A stretch of DNA of 42,500 nt from Chromera velia (GCA_018398765.1 JAHBMJ010000456.1:1-42500); one strand, 5' to 3'; positions 1 to 13,932 are shown, counted from the stretch's first letter. Notes: a model not told the origin generated them from the sequence alone. Made by a program: numbers and translations.

Positions 1-1
1 C

Positions 2-550
2 TCTGCTCCTCCCACAACACCCTCCACCCCCAAAATCAGCACTGCAGTAGCCCCTCCCGCCCCCGCACCCTTCACTCCAGGCTCCAAAGTCACTTCCGGC
101 ACCTCCACCGTCACACCCATCAAGCCCCCCGTGACCCCCGCAACCACAACTGCCACGTCTTCACCCTCCGGCTGCTCAGAGCTTGCCTCCATCAAGAGCG
201 CCATCGCCCAACTCGACCCCGGCATGAAAGATTACCGACTCTTCTCGGGTGTCGGAGCCCAGAACCAGAGAATCGGGGATGCCTCCGGCACTCATGGGTG
301 GGACTCTGAGCACAACAGAGGTAACGTGGCCAACCTGAAGAAGATTGTCTCCTTCATCGGAGAGTACATTCCTGGTGCCTCCAGCACAGTCACCAAGTTC
401 ACAAGCCACGTGTCCGCCAACCTGCCCAAAATCGTCCCTGGCACAAGGACCCAGAAGGAGACCTACACGCCCGTGATGAACACAAAGAAGCTGTACATCC
501 CCTGGCCCACAGTGAAGAAGACCATCGAGAACTACCTGGAGCAGTGCTGA
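2..550 (+). CDS. 3' end of unrecognised protein, Pro/Thr-rich linker plus C-terminal domain (partial)
   Basis: The frame is open from base 2 to the TGA at 548-550, so the 5' part lies outside the window. The first 50 or so residues are a low-complexity Pro/Thr/Ser/Ala linker. After it comes a compact soluble region of about 120 residues starting near CSELASIKSAI and ending ENYLEQC, with mixed charged and hydrophobic residues and no membrane segment. No domain is recognised. A proline/threonine linker before a small terminal module is typical of modular or secreted proteins, but that is inference. No ATG lies near the left edge; the GTG at 131 is not a convincing start. Codon choice is C-rich at third positions, like the other real exons here. 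Confidence 0.7.
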   Translation, partial: SAPPTTPSTPKISTAVAPPAPAPFTPGSKVTSGTSTVTPIKPPVTPATTTATSSPSGCSELASIKSAIAQLDPGMKDYRLFSGVGAQNQRIGDASGTHGWDSEHNRGNVANLKKIVSFIGEYIPGASSTVTKFTSHVSANLPKIVPGTRTQKETYTPVMNTKKLYIPWPTVKKTIENYLEQC

Positions 551-2417
551 TCATATCAATATTCTAATCGACCGTGATAGATAAAGGAGGGACCGGCTGA
601 TTCTCTCATTGCGACATCGAGAAGCATTCAGTTCGGTGTTTTGAGTCCATATTTCTGCAGTCTCATTTGAAATCGGAGGTCCGAGAACCGAATCAATCAA
701 TCCATCCAACAAGAAGTTTGAATCAATCGACTCATCAAGCAGTCCTCCAATCGTGATCGCAAATCTGATTCAAAATATACCGATCGATCCTTTACAGCGT
801 ACGTCCCTTTTTTTCATTGAAGAACTCGATGACGATTCGCATCTTTGAAGAAGTTTTATTCAGAGACTTGAGAGGATTCAGATGTGCTCAAACTGTGGTT
901 GTCTTTCTCTGGAACTAGCTTTGGTCCAGCCTTTGGAACTTAGAAGTTAGAAGACAACTTCTAAGAAGGGTAATCTGACCGTAATCAAGGTCACAATGAC
1001 CATCACAAAATTACTAGAATGATAAAAGTTTGTATACACAGTACTATACTGCTTACTAAGCCTGAGTATTAGACTTAGTAGATGAAATCTAAATGACTGG
1101 CATTTAGTAAATCACTTTAATTTAGTCTTTAAATCGCTCTAAATCATTTAGAAAGTTACTTCTAGAGTTACTTCACTAAAATTATATAAAACATCTAATA
1201 CCAGTGGTTAGATATTAATTAAATTGAATTACTTAAAATCAATATAACTTACCGAGTATATACGCATTACCACTGTAAAAGAAATGACTATCTTACTAGC
1301 GATCTTACAGAAATGACTCACACTCCCTAGCATTTAATCCCATAGGTTGTAAGATATAGTAGGGGCCTAATATGGCCTAATTAGAATATATATCTAGGTA
1401 CGTATTCTAGTACGTATTATATAAACAGAGTACTATAATAATAGCCAAAAAGTAGGTCTATCATTACTTTATATTGTTACCCAATATTGGATAATCTATA
1501 TAAATCGACTAGTGAATCGATAAGAGTAATTTTATAGATAATTTAATGTACAGATTCTATAGAACAATACAAAAATTAAAATGTAAGCAGCTTACAGTGT
1601 CTCACATGCATACAATAATATTTTTTTCAGTAATTCTGAGTGATCTAGTGACTGATTGATCATAAAACTGTAATTCAGTGGACCTTTCCTCCACAGTGTC
1701 CATGCACACTTAGATTCCAATATTAATTCAAATTTTTTCAATGACCAAATCATAAAGAAAGACAGCGAAAAGAAATGCTTAGAAATCGATGATATTTAAT
1801 CAATCAGAGATATGTGCTAGGATACGTGCTGGAACAGTGAATGACAGTGACTACCTAGGAAGTTTATACTAGGAAGTTTAGTAGGAAAAATTAAGAAGTG
1901 AATTAAGACAGCGCTGCTAATAATTTATACTAAAAAGATGCTTCCCTAGTTTTTAAAACGTTGTTTTTACTTTTTGAACAATTTATTAAAAAGAAAGCCT
2001 CAACAAGGCTTCTAAACCGTGGCCTCTTTGACTGGCTCTTTAACCCGTTGATCAATCCTTCGGCACAGGCTCTATGTGATTCATCAAGTTGGTTAAAGAA
2101 TTATTGGGGATGATTTATACTTGTGAGGGCTCGTATGAGGGTTAATAAAAGAATTTTGAGGTTTTAAAGTGACTCATATTGATTATATAGTGTTAATTGA
2201 CAAATTGCAATGATAATGGGTACCTGTAAAAATTGAAGCTGGATTGCACACTTGATTTTTCAAAATGTGCATGCTCTCAATTAAAGTTTCATACCCTCCT
2301 CCACTGCACCGCCCCAATGAAGAAGCCCGCACTGTCTGAGTCTACCGCGATGACCGGTGAGGTTCCGTACTTCTCTGCTCCATGCATATAGAAAGTGCAC
2401 TCAGATTATTCTGGAAG
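551..2417. other. Gene-free, AT-rich intergenic region
   Basis: No supported gene. From about 980 to 2330 the sequence is markedly AT-rich with many TAGTA, TTTAG and TATATA runs and stops in all frames, in contrast to the GC-balanced coding DNA on both sides. Similar islands occur near 22.3-22.8, 32.6-32.95 and 36.4-36.9 kb. 3' UTRs of the two flanking convergent genes must lie at its edges. Confidence 0.7.
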
Positions 2418-5189
2418 CTAGCGTGCGAGAGGAGAGTAACCTTTTGGACTCCTGGAGCCGCCGCCTCGACCAGTCGAGGGGCTCCGTGGCGACGCCGCAC
2501 CTCCATAGAGAGCACCTAGGGGAACGCGCGAGATGGGGCCAATCGACAGATGTGCCTGTGAGCTCATGTTTCCAGCTGCAGCAACATCCAAAACTTCAAC
2601 CCCCTCATCGATATCGCTCTCATCAGCATCCATCTCCGCAACGCTATTCTCGCTGCGTCCCTCATTCTCCACCACCCCACTCCCTCCGGCACTCTCCTGG
2701 TCTATATGCCGAAACGAAACGCGAAGACGCCCCCCGCTTTCCCCGAGTTCCTCGACAGATTCCAGAGCTTTTTTGGGCGGTTCACTGTTCCCCAATTCCG
2801 ACGCTTCCGGCACTGTCCTATTTGACCTCTGCCTGTCGTCCACCAGAAAAACAGACGAGCCCATGTCTGCCTCTTCCTCCTTGTCGTCTGCTGTGTCCGG
2901 CCCCTGACCCTGCGTAACGCCCCCCCCAGTGGCCGTGGAGGTCTCGGCAGGGAAGTGCCCTAGTTCCGGAAACCGGGACAGAACGGAAACGGCAGCCCTC
3001 GAGCGACGTCGCACCACCGCCCTGCAAACAAACAGACAGACAGATAGACAACGCCCTGACAGGGCATATGCACACTATCACAAACCTTGCGTCCGTTTTT
3101 TGTTTCCACCCAAGAAGAAACTAGCTCTCTGACTGCCCGACTGACTGATGAATGAGGAGTGACTTACAATGCCACGCTGACTGCCGGACTGCAAATCCAG
3201 GAGAGACTGACCGAATGATGAGAGTGACGAGGATTGCCGACATCACCGGACGAACAAGAGATTCGAGGACAAAGGAGAACCCCGAGGATGTGAAGAAGTC
3301 CCGAATGTCTTCTGGAGAGGCGGCGTAGACGAGGGAGAACATCAGAAGGTAGTAACAAGAGCCGACAAACAGAATCACGGCGAGTAGACGTCCCGCAAAG
3401 ACGAGCAGGAACGCACGGCGCATATGATCATTTCGAAAGTCTTCGGGCAGAAGCCACAATTCATCCTGGCCATCTGCCTTTTCCTTCTCTCCTCCTCCTC
3501 CTTCAGCGCCCCCGTTGCTCGACATCATGGTGCACTTTCGAGTCCTTGAGAAGATATCACGGAAGGACTGGGCTCCGTTTTTGGCTTTTGGGTGTGTTGA
3601 AACACTGCTTCGAAAGAGTGGATTGCGTTCGGAAAAGAAAGAGAAGGCTTTGCAAAGTCTGGTGGGTTTGCGATTGTTGTCAATTAGGGCCTTTCCGTGG
3701 ATTTTCGTTTTCAACAACGACTCGACTTTGCTCATTTTCACCTCCATCCCCGCCTTCAATTCTGCAATTAAAGGCTCTAAATGGTACACATAGGGTGGGC
3801 GCCTGTACAGGAGTTTTTCTACAGTGAACTGAGGAATGATGGCGAGGATTTCGGAAAAAAGAACTGCGAGGATGACTCTAGTGCTCCCACTGAGGAACAC
3901 TGTGAAGATGCCAAGAAGGGCATTCAACACCTCAGCCAGAGCGAAGTCTGCCGGTTTGTATTCAGTTGCGGCCGCCCCATCAGCTCCGAAGAAGAGAGCG
4001 AGGATCTGCAACAAAGGTCGGAGACGGAAGTGACAGGAGGAAGTACTTTCTGAAAAAAGAAGATTCTCATCGTTTTTTGCAGGAACAGACACCAGAAACG
4101 AGAGTGAAGAACCAACATGGGAATTGAAAACCGAAAGAGAAGACAAAGCACACACAGAGAAGGGGACGTTGGATCATCGTCGTTCTCAGAGGAAAGCGTG
4201 TGTGTCGATTATCTACAGAGACTTCTGCCGCAATGAACGCACGGTCCGACAGTCTATAGAGAAAAAGAGGAATCGGTCGAGAGAGGACAACAACAGAGAG
4301 ACAATTATCGAAGAAACGTGCATTGAGGCTCTTCCTGTGTTTCAGTCCATGACCGCTTTCTGCTGCTGACCGCAAGAGAAAAGAGAACGTCCACGCTGGT
4401 CAAAAGCGCCTTGTCCACTCTCGTCAGCCCTTCGTCTTCGCACTTGACCACGTAAACAAAAGGGTGATCTCGGACAAAAGAATTCCACAAGGCGCGGGGA
4501 GTGGTCCAAAGCGCAAATTCTGTGTTTTCCTTCTTCCCATTCTCCCTTGCCAACGTCTCCCTCTTTGCCCACGTGTTCCGAATAGCGAGCGCTCTTTGAA
4601 TTCTCATCCCCCCCAACCGATTCTCGAGTGCGTCTGCAAACCCTGTCAGTCTCTTTCCATTCCCAACCACAGGCACTCCATCATTAGTGGAACGGATGGA
4701 AATCACAAACCGCGTTCTGGCAATCTTACAAAACACCTGAAGCAACAAACCCATGCGTGCCATATTCTCACGCACAGACACCCCACCCCCATCTCCACCC
4801 TGTTCAAGAAGCTCGAACGGGATTCCGCGGTCCCCCCTTCTGGTCGTTCCAGGTGTCTTCTCTCCACTACTCGACTGCCTGAACGCTTTTTGCAAAAAAC
4901 TGCGACGCCGTTTGCCCCCCCCTGGTCCCTTTTCCCCTTCATCTGCGGTCAGTCTACAATACCTCATCGCAACGTGTTGAACCCTCGTGAGGGATATGAG
5001 AGCAGAGTTGCCCCCCTGGGAAAGGAAAAGAAGCTGCCCGACCTCCTTGGGAAAGATCTCCCCCATCTCAGAAGCATCCCTCTTTGTGTCGCTCTCCAGC
5101 TGCATGATCCATGAATGCGTCCACAGAAGGAGAGTGCGTCTTTCACGCAATACACGCATAGACATGAACACCCACACATCTGCACACAT
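2418..5189 (-). other. C-terminal multi-TM region of the receptor (exons 20-22)
   Basis: Hydrophobic stretches occur at LNALLGIFTVFLSG/TRVILAVLFSEIL, at RLLAVILFVGSCYYLLMFSLVY, and at LVRPVMSAILVTLIIR. The order, with charged RR before a TM, then VYAASPEDIRDF, then SFVLESLVRP, resembles the TM4-TM5 part of polycystin-1 proteins (my reading by eye, not an alignment). The tail in exon 22 is acidic and disordered and ends in a Ser/Arg/Gly-rich stretch. No polycystin channel pore block follows. For the last junction I chose donor 3211/3210 (CG|GTCAGT) and acceptor TTTGCAG before 3021 because both are strong and the phases fit; the alternative donor at 3167 gives an early stop. Confidence 0.65.
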
Positions 5190-5249
<60 letters not shown>

Positions 5250-8200
5250 GCAGAGACTACCTTTGAGTATCTCATCTGGCCGTCGAGCGTCTTTTTTGGA
5301 ATCGACTGACCTTGATGCTCCCCTGTTTGGTAATTCCGACAGTCAGAAGCCACTCCCTGTCATTCGAAGACACGCAGTGCTCTTCCTGCTCTTCCTTTGC
5401 TCCTTCCGCCCCAGCAGAACCCCCCTGTACATGGTCACGTTTGGGTTGTTCAGAGAATTTCTCCGGAAGAAGAGAAACGCAGACGAGAGCCTCAAAGCCC
5501 TCCTCTCGTTCGTCGCCGCTCTCCACAGACCCCCTAGAGGGCTGAGCGCCCGTCTCCTGAGCGGTCTCTTTTTTCGAGGCGGTTGTTGGATGAATGGGAA
5601 GGAACAGCGATGGTCTCTGGGGGGAATTCGGCTGTGAAGGAGGTCGGCTGTCTTCTCCTTTTTCACTCATTCCTTCCTTCCTTTCCTCTTTTTCTTTCTT
5701 ATAATTCAATCCTTCCTCCTCTCCAGATTTCTGTCCCTTCCTCGACATTGAACGGGAGAGACTCGAGAGAGCGAGAGGCATCGGTTGGAGCACACTCCTC
5801 TCTGTTCTTGTTGGAGAATATTCGTCCTCTTCTTCTGATGAAGCCGCACCCGGAGGGGAGCTTTGAATGTGAAAATTCCCCTCTCCGCTGCGGCCCATAT
5901 GCATCGGGTGGTTCGGCACAGGAATGTGGTCAAAGTGTCTGCTTCGTCCTGTGTACGCACTGGCAGATACTGTGCGGTCGCCTGTGGGGCTGAAAGCTTC
6001 CCTTCCGAAATGGAGACCTTCTGAGACCGTGCTCAGCTCTATCTGGTCTGTGCGTATGCTGTCGTCCACATCTCCGTCTCTCTCTCTGACACTCTGGCCG
6101 GACTCGCTGCCTTCCGATGCCGCTGCACACATTCAAATTGAAAACAAAAGAAGAAGAACATGTGAAGAAGAAGAGTCTCTTTCAAGGTCGATGCAGAAAT
6201 GTGGAGTCCCTATGAAATTCACACTATGTCTTTGTTTTTATTTACCACGAGAAGACGTCCGAGTTTCAAGCAAATGCCTCCAAACTAAGTTCAACGATAT
6301 AAACAGAAAACGGGGATTTCAAAAGACGGAACAACCTTTCTTTTTTTCCAGAATATTTGTGCACAGGACAGCAAGGCCTTCTAGAAACTCCCATCAATGC
6401 CAAACCAAGCACGTGCCCCATACACTGAACTGACGCGGTGGAGCACCGTGTGAGCCCTCAAAGACCACTAGGGGAACTTCCGAGCTCTCGACTTCGTTGG
6501 AGGAGGAGACGGCATCTCCATGACTCAATAACTCGTCTCGGGCAATCTCGGAAACTAAATCGTGCAGCATTCCTTCTTCCCCCCCCAAAGATCCCCCCCC
6601 TCTCTGCCCCCCCTCCTTCCCGGAATCGTCTTCACTCCCTCCACCCACAGACTGTTGCTGCCCCCCCTCTCGCTGCTCAAGCTCTTGCTGTTTTCTTTTC
6701 CTGCGTGCGAAGATCCATCGAGCAATACGAATTGAAGCCTGCAGCTCGAGCCGCAGCGTGTTGCGTTCCTTCGCAGCCAGATAATCTGCAAATGCCCCTG
6801 ATCTCACCAACAGCCTCATCACCCCTTCCGTTTCCTTCCACGTCGGCTTCGGGATGGACGGCCGTGGGATGAACAGGGTAGCCACTGCATCTCTAAGCCT
6901 CCAGTCTGACAGGGGAAGACGCAGAGACGCTTCTTCTTGGGGTTCTTGGACGTTTCTTTTGGATCCTAGGACGGATATGCTTTTCTTCAGGGGGGTCTGA
7001 GTCAGAAGAGAAGATCTTTTTCGTTTCTCACTCTTTGACGTCAAGTCAGCTGAAGTGCTGACTCCTTTGGCATGTGAAGGTTGTGTGACCACTCCCGCCT
7101 CTTTCCCAAAAACCAAAATTTCACAATCTGGAAGAACTGCGAATTCGTTTGTTGACGGCTTCATACCCGACCGCAGCGCTTTCTCTGCAGCCTCCTGTAG
7201 TTCTGCAACCAAAGCGGCTTGATGGGACCGCCCTCCCTTTGCCATGAACGTTTCTTGCCACCAATGCTTAACTCTCCATGTCTGCATTGCCCGCAGAGAC
7301 TTCCGAAGTCCCTTGCATTTGCACATTACTGCACACCCCCTCCGCAGGTCCCATAGAGGCCGCCCCTCCATCAACCGGCCTACCACCGCATCATTGCCAA
7401 CCAAGAGCGAAATTCTGTCTTTCGGGGTCAAGAAAGGGCTCTTGTAATCTAGGACTGCTGCCCGAATTATGAACCCCAGACACAGAAGGGTGACGGCTGC
7501 GGTAATCCAGAGCAACACATTGTCAACTTTCAAATTCTCTGCAGCTTTCCCGAAGTCCCCTAAAACTGCGTAATTGGTGGAGGCAACGACGGTTTTGGCC
7601 TCATTGAGGAAAGACCCAAAGTCCGTGAAGTGGTTGCACCGACACAGCAAATGCGAACCGTTGTGCATCAAAGTCAGGCACCCATTCACAGACCACTCTC
7701 TCTCTCCATCGTTCCAGAAACGACATTCCTGCACAAACAAGTACGGCCATTAAAGAAATTATCAAAGTTGATTGGTGGGAAAATGAACTGAAAAAGAAAA
7801 AATGTCAAACAGACCCATTCCAAAGAAGATTGAAGGAAACCCAGGGCAAAATCATATTGGAAGATCGATCATGACTCCGGAGAAAAAGCCAGTCAGCAAC
7901 TCTTGTCCTTCGTTTCACTCCAGTCAAACCAGCCCTTCAGTCGATGTTTCCACATACGGAACCCCGCTCTTGCAGAGACCTTCGAAAGTCAGTCACACAA
8001 AACATTTTTGTTTTGTACGTCAGCCCCCCTCCCCCGCATCAGCCTGCTGACCCTTCGTGGATCTGGAGGTTCAGGAAGACCTCCGATGAGGGAGGTGTTC
8101 ACAGGGATGAGGATGTCTGCCCACTGGTCATTCAGGTTCACCTCCCCTGCCTCATTCCCGCAAACCGCAAACCCCACTGTGGTGGTCTTCCCCGTGATGT

Positions 8201-9908
8201 TCCGGCTCGCCACCGAGTAGTCATGGGGACCGTTTTCCCATGAAACCGTCCGAATCCATGAGGACCCGTCTCGGCCGTCCGCACAACTTTGTGGTGTCAG
8301 GGCTGCCATCAGCGCTGGAGAGTCCTTTGGGGGTGGCAGCTCGATTCGCATTCCGTTGGAGGAGTCAGATATGACAACGGGTTCTGTGCGTGTCTCCACT
8401 TCCGCAGAGGTCCGGGCAAGCCGACGCACGCCAATCGTGAGTTCGTCTGACTGCATCACCTCCTCGTCTCCTTCGGCTACCGACTCCAGAATTTCAGCTG
8501 CGAAAGAAGAGAAAAACGATAGATGAAAAAGCATACAGATGAAAATGTGGATGGATACGATGACAGCACGTAGACAATGAAGAATCATAGGTGTGCTGCA
8601 ACATCACACTTTCTGTCCCCAAAATCGGAGACCTTAGGTGGAAAACGTCGGCGGGAAGGCCAAAGAAAAGTGACAGAATTAAGAAGAGACGAGGAGAGCA
8701 GGATACATCCTGCAGTCTCTCTCATCAGTCTTCTCATCTGATCCGGACTCACCGAGGAGGTTTACTGCCGAGACCATGGGAGTCGCGCAAACCTCCAAAG
8801 CGGCCGCTCTCTCCGACGCCACTCCAACGTCTACCACACTTCCCGCCGCTGCTGCCTGTCTGCCCGTCCCGCTTGCTCGAGAGAGAGACCCAAGATGATT
8901 CACCATCAGACGTGCAGCGTCAAAGAAAGAGTCTCTCACTGCGCGGGTGGCTGACTGGGGCTGCCCCCTCGATGTGTCTCGGAGGATTGCCAGTGTCTCC
9001 ACGAGACTTTCACCTGCCTGCAAAAGGAGGGAGGTCCAAACGAACTGAAACGCGACTGGAATGCGAATTGACATAAGTCATGTCAGTGTAGCCGCTTTCT
9101 CATCCGCTGTCACTGTCCAACAATATTTGTTACACAAAACGGTTGAGGTCTCCTCTCCACAAAAGGCCAACTGAATTCAAAGCGGAAAACAAGTCAGAAA
9201 GTTGAAAAAGCATTATCGGGGTGTAAGAAAGTCTGTGAACGGATACGCACGCAGCCATAGACATTTTGGACCTGTTTTGTGACGGAATGCTGTTGACTCT
9301 GCGAGCTGTGCGACGTTCCTCGATCACTCTGCTTCTCTACTGACCACTCTCTGGGCCTCTCTGAAAATTGCATGCATTTTCTTTCATACAGAATTCTTTT
9401 TCAGGGAGCGCTCTGTATGAAAGAATTCTGTATGAAAGAAAATGCATGCACTATTTCTTTACTGACCACTCTCTGGGCCTCTGCCGCACGTCGCACGCTC
9501 TCTGTCCCTCTTCCAACATCCGCCCGCACGTCCTCTTCAACAAGCGAAGCAACATCAGAGCTTGAGGTCGATCTGAGGGCCTCCAGGGTCTCTTCGGCCG
9601 CTGCCTCCATGTCTTCTTGGTCAAACTCATCCCTCTTGGCTGCCCTTCGGAACAGACTGGCTGCTTCACGGAGTTCATCCGCAATCGCTTCGACACTCTG
9701 CAGGACGCACAGGAAAAATCAGAAGACGCCAGAATTCTTCGATCGCACAAACACTCTAAATTATAGACACACAGGCTTACCTTTAGATGCGGAGACCCAG
9801 TGAAATGTACCCCAACCAACCCTCACCCACCCACCCATCTATTCACCCACCAGCCCGTACAGGGAGACAGAGAGACATGAGAGGGAAAGAGAGATAAACA
9901 GACCGACA

Positions 9909-9942
<34 letters not shown>

Positions 9943-9953
9943 CAAACAGACAA

Positions 9954-9994
<41 letters not shown>

Positions 9995-10414
9995 TGCAAA
10001 AACAGTCAAAGACGCACAGGTGCATTGATTTGTTTGTCTGGTTCTTAAGGTCACCCGATTGACGCGTTAGTCTTTCTTGACGACTTTAATTGATCTGTCT
10101 GCATGACCGATCATCTTGCGCTACCGGTAGATACCCTTTTGGTGTGTTCCGCTGACCTCCAAAATTGTTGGATCCTCTTTGATCCTTTCCTTGGCCTTTT
10201 CTTTGATTTTCTTGAATCTCTCCTTGACGGATTCGGATACCTCAACCTCCCCCGTCTCCCTGTCAACTGCAGGAAAGACGAAAAGCAGAATGGGCAAATA
10301 CAGTGGAACACTTTTTGGCTAGAAACGTAAGCTCGCACGCAAGAAGAGCGGCCGAAGAGAGCAAAGAATCAGCACACGAAAACACGCACACACATACACA
10401 CACACACACACATA

Positions 10415-10455
<41 letters not shown>

Positions 10456-13400
10456 CTGACCACACGCGAAAGCCCCGGGAATGTTCTGGCAGTCCTGGGT
10501 ATCCGTGTCACACGTGTGCTCACCCGAAGCACATTCGTCCTTGTCCTCACAGGTGATGGCTCCACTCGTGTCGCTGCATGCAAAGAGGACGTTGCAGAAA
10601 CTAACGCCTTTTTTTGATTGAGTGGGTGTGTTTTCTCCATTCTGGGTATGGCCATTGTCTCATTCAAAATTTTCACGAAGTGTGAGAGATCTTCCAATGG
10701 AAAAAAGGAAACATGAAAAAGGACCGAGCCACGCAGGTTCAAAGAAAGAGAAACCAGAGAGAGAGCCAGGAATGAAAGGGGTGGAGGCAGTGAAATGGAA
10801 GCAAAGATTCGAGCACAGCTACTGTGCACAAAAAGCCAGAAGGGAAAGAGTCAAAAATGAAAGGCATCATCTGAGCAGAGACCGCATCACCTGAGTACGC
10901 GGTTGAGCTATCCGTTCAGCAGAATTTAAAAAAGACATTGGTAAATCAGTCTAGTAAATCAGTAAATTCCACAGCAAATTCCACCAAACACCTGTGATCA
11001 TGCATGCTTACGTGTGTGTCTTCTTGAATCCGGATTTGCATTTGCAGTTGATCCCGGCTCCCTTTTCCTTACAGTCCACTTTTGCACTGGACCCGCAAAA
11101 GTTTGCACTTGATTGACAGAGGCTGCAAGTGACCGCGTCAACCTGATGGGTCACCAGCCAGTGTGTGGGGCATCGTTGGTGGCAGCCTTGGAAGATGTCA
11201 GAGCAGTCTTGGTTGGACAAAGTGCACTCGCTACACCCCGATGTAAGTACGTGGAAGTCCAGAGCTGCAAAATAAATTGAAATCAGTTCTTGTCTTGTGA
11301 TTCGTGTTTAATTTCTTGAGGCAAAGAATTCTTTAAAATTCTGCAAGTTTCTCCCCCAAAGAACTTCAACGCAAAAAAAGAGAAGTGAACAATGCCGAGT
11401 CAATAGAGATCAAAGCAAGAAGCCAAGAGTGAGGAGGAGGTCAGATGGGGCTTTTGGAAGAGAGAAAGAGAGAAATAAACACTCGCCTGTAGACTGAAGG
11501 GTCGAGAGCAAAAGAAGGAAGATACATTTGAATTCGTACGGCAGGAGAAAGCCAAGTAAATGAAAAAAAGAATGAAAACACATCAAATAAAATCGAGAGT
11601 GCTTGGCAGAAGCTCTATTGTGAAGTCAACTCATCAAAGCAAACCCTTCAGTTCAAAAACGAAAAGGAAACTGACTAGGGCCAAGTCCTGATAAGATGTA
11701 TGCCCCCCCTAATTGTCCCCTAAGGTTGTCCCCGAAGCACTGGATTTTGGCGCTTCCTGTTCGAACACAGCAGTGCTTTGCGAAGGCCCCGCAGAAGAGG
11801 GCGTCTGGTTGATCGTCGAACAAGATCATGTCTTTGAATTGACCGTTCACGAATTCGTTCCCGACTGCATGCTTGCATGGGAGCAGTTTTTGTGGATGGA
11901 TCAACTGTATTGAAGACTCCCCAAACGCAACAATGCAGAGGACAGGTCCAAAAAACAAATGTTTTTCTCATGCATGGCTTTGTATCTCTCATGGCCCCCA
12001 GTTGTCCAATCAATCTGTAAGGAGCAGAGGGAGCCTTTCGTTCTGCCATTTCATCAGTGGCTTGACTGACTCATTCTTCTTCTGATTGACTGACTGGGAA
12101 GCACATCCTGCAGTCTCTCAGTCAAACTCTCTCTCTCTCTCTGCCTGCCTGCCCTGCATCTTGCCTGTCTGACTAACTGCCAGTGAAAGCACATGAGGGT
12201 TGACCGACCGCAAAGAGCTCCGTAGTTTCCTGTTGTTGTGTTCCTTGCTCTGGCGCATGTTGCGTTCTGCAGGAAGACAAAACACCTAGTTTTCTGTGTA
12301 CGATAGCTCGTGGGTCTATGGATTCATGTTCTATGTAAGTCACGACCATCTGTCTCTCTCGCTTTGAACACTCCTCTCTGGTTCCTTGCAACACACGCGA
12401 AATTTGAATTAATGATGTGGAGGTTATTTGATTGACCCGTTCGGGCAGCGTATGACATGTTGTTAAAACACTGTTCTTCACCTTCAGTTTCCTTTTTCCG
12501 TGCCCTGCTCCAAGTAACCCGATAAACATATTTCCAAGACCCTTTTTCGACGAAGCGCGAAGTCAGAATGCGTTTCGCACTCTTTCTTGTTTAACAGCGA
12601 CTCACTCACGTTTCCTGCCGTCAGTCCGTGGATTGTGTAATCAGTTCCGTTGCCCCAATGCCACTCCTTGAATGTTGTTCCCGTATTGCCGAGCTCGTTG
12701 TTCTGGTCACCGACGTTGCGGGTGTCCCCATTGCCGAGCTGTCCGTCGGTGCTGGAAGGAGTAACAGAGAGGGAGACAAGGTGTAAGAGAGCATATTACA
12801 CATGTGGGGGACAGAATAGTAGGACTCAATCCCATTGGAAGGGGGAGTCAAAGAGAAACGCCAAGGGATCAATAGAAAGAGACAATCAAAGGCGAAGAGA
12901 CGTCTTCACGTATGGACAAGTCGACAGAAGAATCTGAAGGCACATGCATGCAGAGAAGGACTAGAGAGAACAAGAAGCAATTAAGGTGAACACGTGCGCA
13001 TGTTGATCTCCACTCCAAACTCACTCACTCACTCACTCACTCACCCACACACGCACTCATTACTGACTTCTGTCCCCAGCAGTACCACTTTTTCAGTACA
13101 CTTGTTCGCCCACACGCGTGAAAGTTTCCAACCTGCAAGACACATCCAGGAACAGCCAGAGGAAAACAAAAGGGCACATTCACCTCATTGGAATGTGATC
13201 TCCCTCTGATGCTGCACATTTATGTCGTGGAGGCCTTCAGGAAAGAGGCGTGAATAGACTCCCTGGTCGTGTTGCTTATTTGATCTCGGCTTTGTGTCTT
13301 TCGTTCCTGCTTTTCTTTTACGGGGACTCTCTGAAAAACCCCTTTGCCCTTGTCTGCTTGTCCCTGAAACGTGATACACATACAGGCATTCCTGGCGATT

Positions 13401-13816
13401 TTGGGAGCAGTCTGGGGAGCAAATACATAGACGCACAAGGAATGGTCGGGAGACACAGGAAGGAAAGGAAGATAGAGACAAAAGCCCACCGTCAGCTTAT
13501 CAGGCTCTGCTACCGTCCCTGGATCCTCGTCAGGAAACAAAACGTCCTCCAGTCCCGCCGCCATTTGCACTGCGGTTTGCGAACCCCCCGGCCAAACAGG
13601 TTCCGTTGCATTGTTCGTGCGCCCCAGCTGCAAAGTCGTTGAGTGGAGATCAAAACCGACTGCTTGAAAGAAAAGAAAATCGGAGGAAACGAACTTAAAT
13701 GGGACAAGACAAGCAACAACAACCACCGAGCACGCACCCCTTTGATCTGCCTTGTTTAGGTTTCTGACGCCAAAGTAAAAGAAACCATCTCGAGATTGAT
13801 TTTGCTCCTCCGTCAA

Positions 13817-13857
<41 letters not shown>

Positions 13858-13899
13858 CTCTCTCTGTCCAATTCAGCCGTCCAGATGCACAATCAGGCA

Positions 13900-13932
<33 letters not shown>

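Noticed and set aside
3121-3211. Extension of receptor exon 21 to the in-frame stop at 3121 or to the GTAAGT donor at 3167
   Set aside because: The GTCAGT donor at 3211 pairs in phase with the strong TTTGCAG acceptor and continues a long acidic open frame; the alternatives end at once or need a weaker acceptor.
4987-5637. + strand ORF of 216 codons
   Set aside because: Antisense to exons 19-20 of the receptor and crosses the CA/GA repeat; no domain signal.
9839-10054. Cys/Leu/Ser-Val repeat ORFs on the minus strand
   Set aside because: Pure translation of the GACA/GGCA microsatellite inside intron 14.
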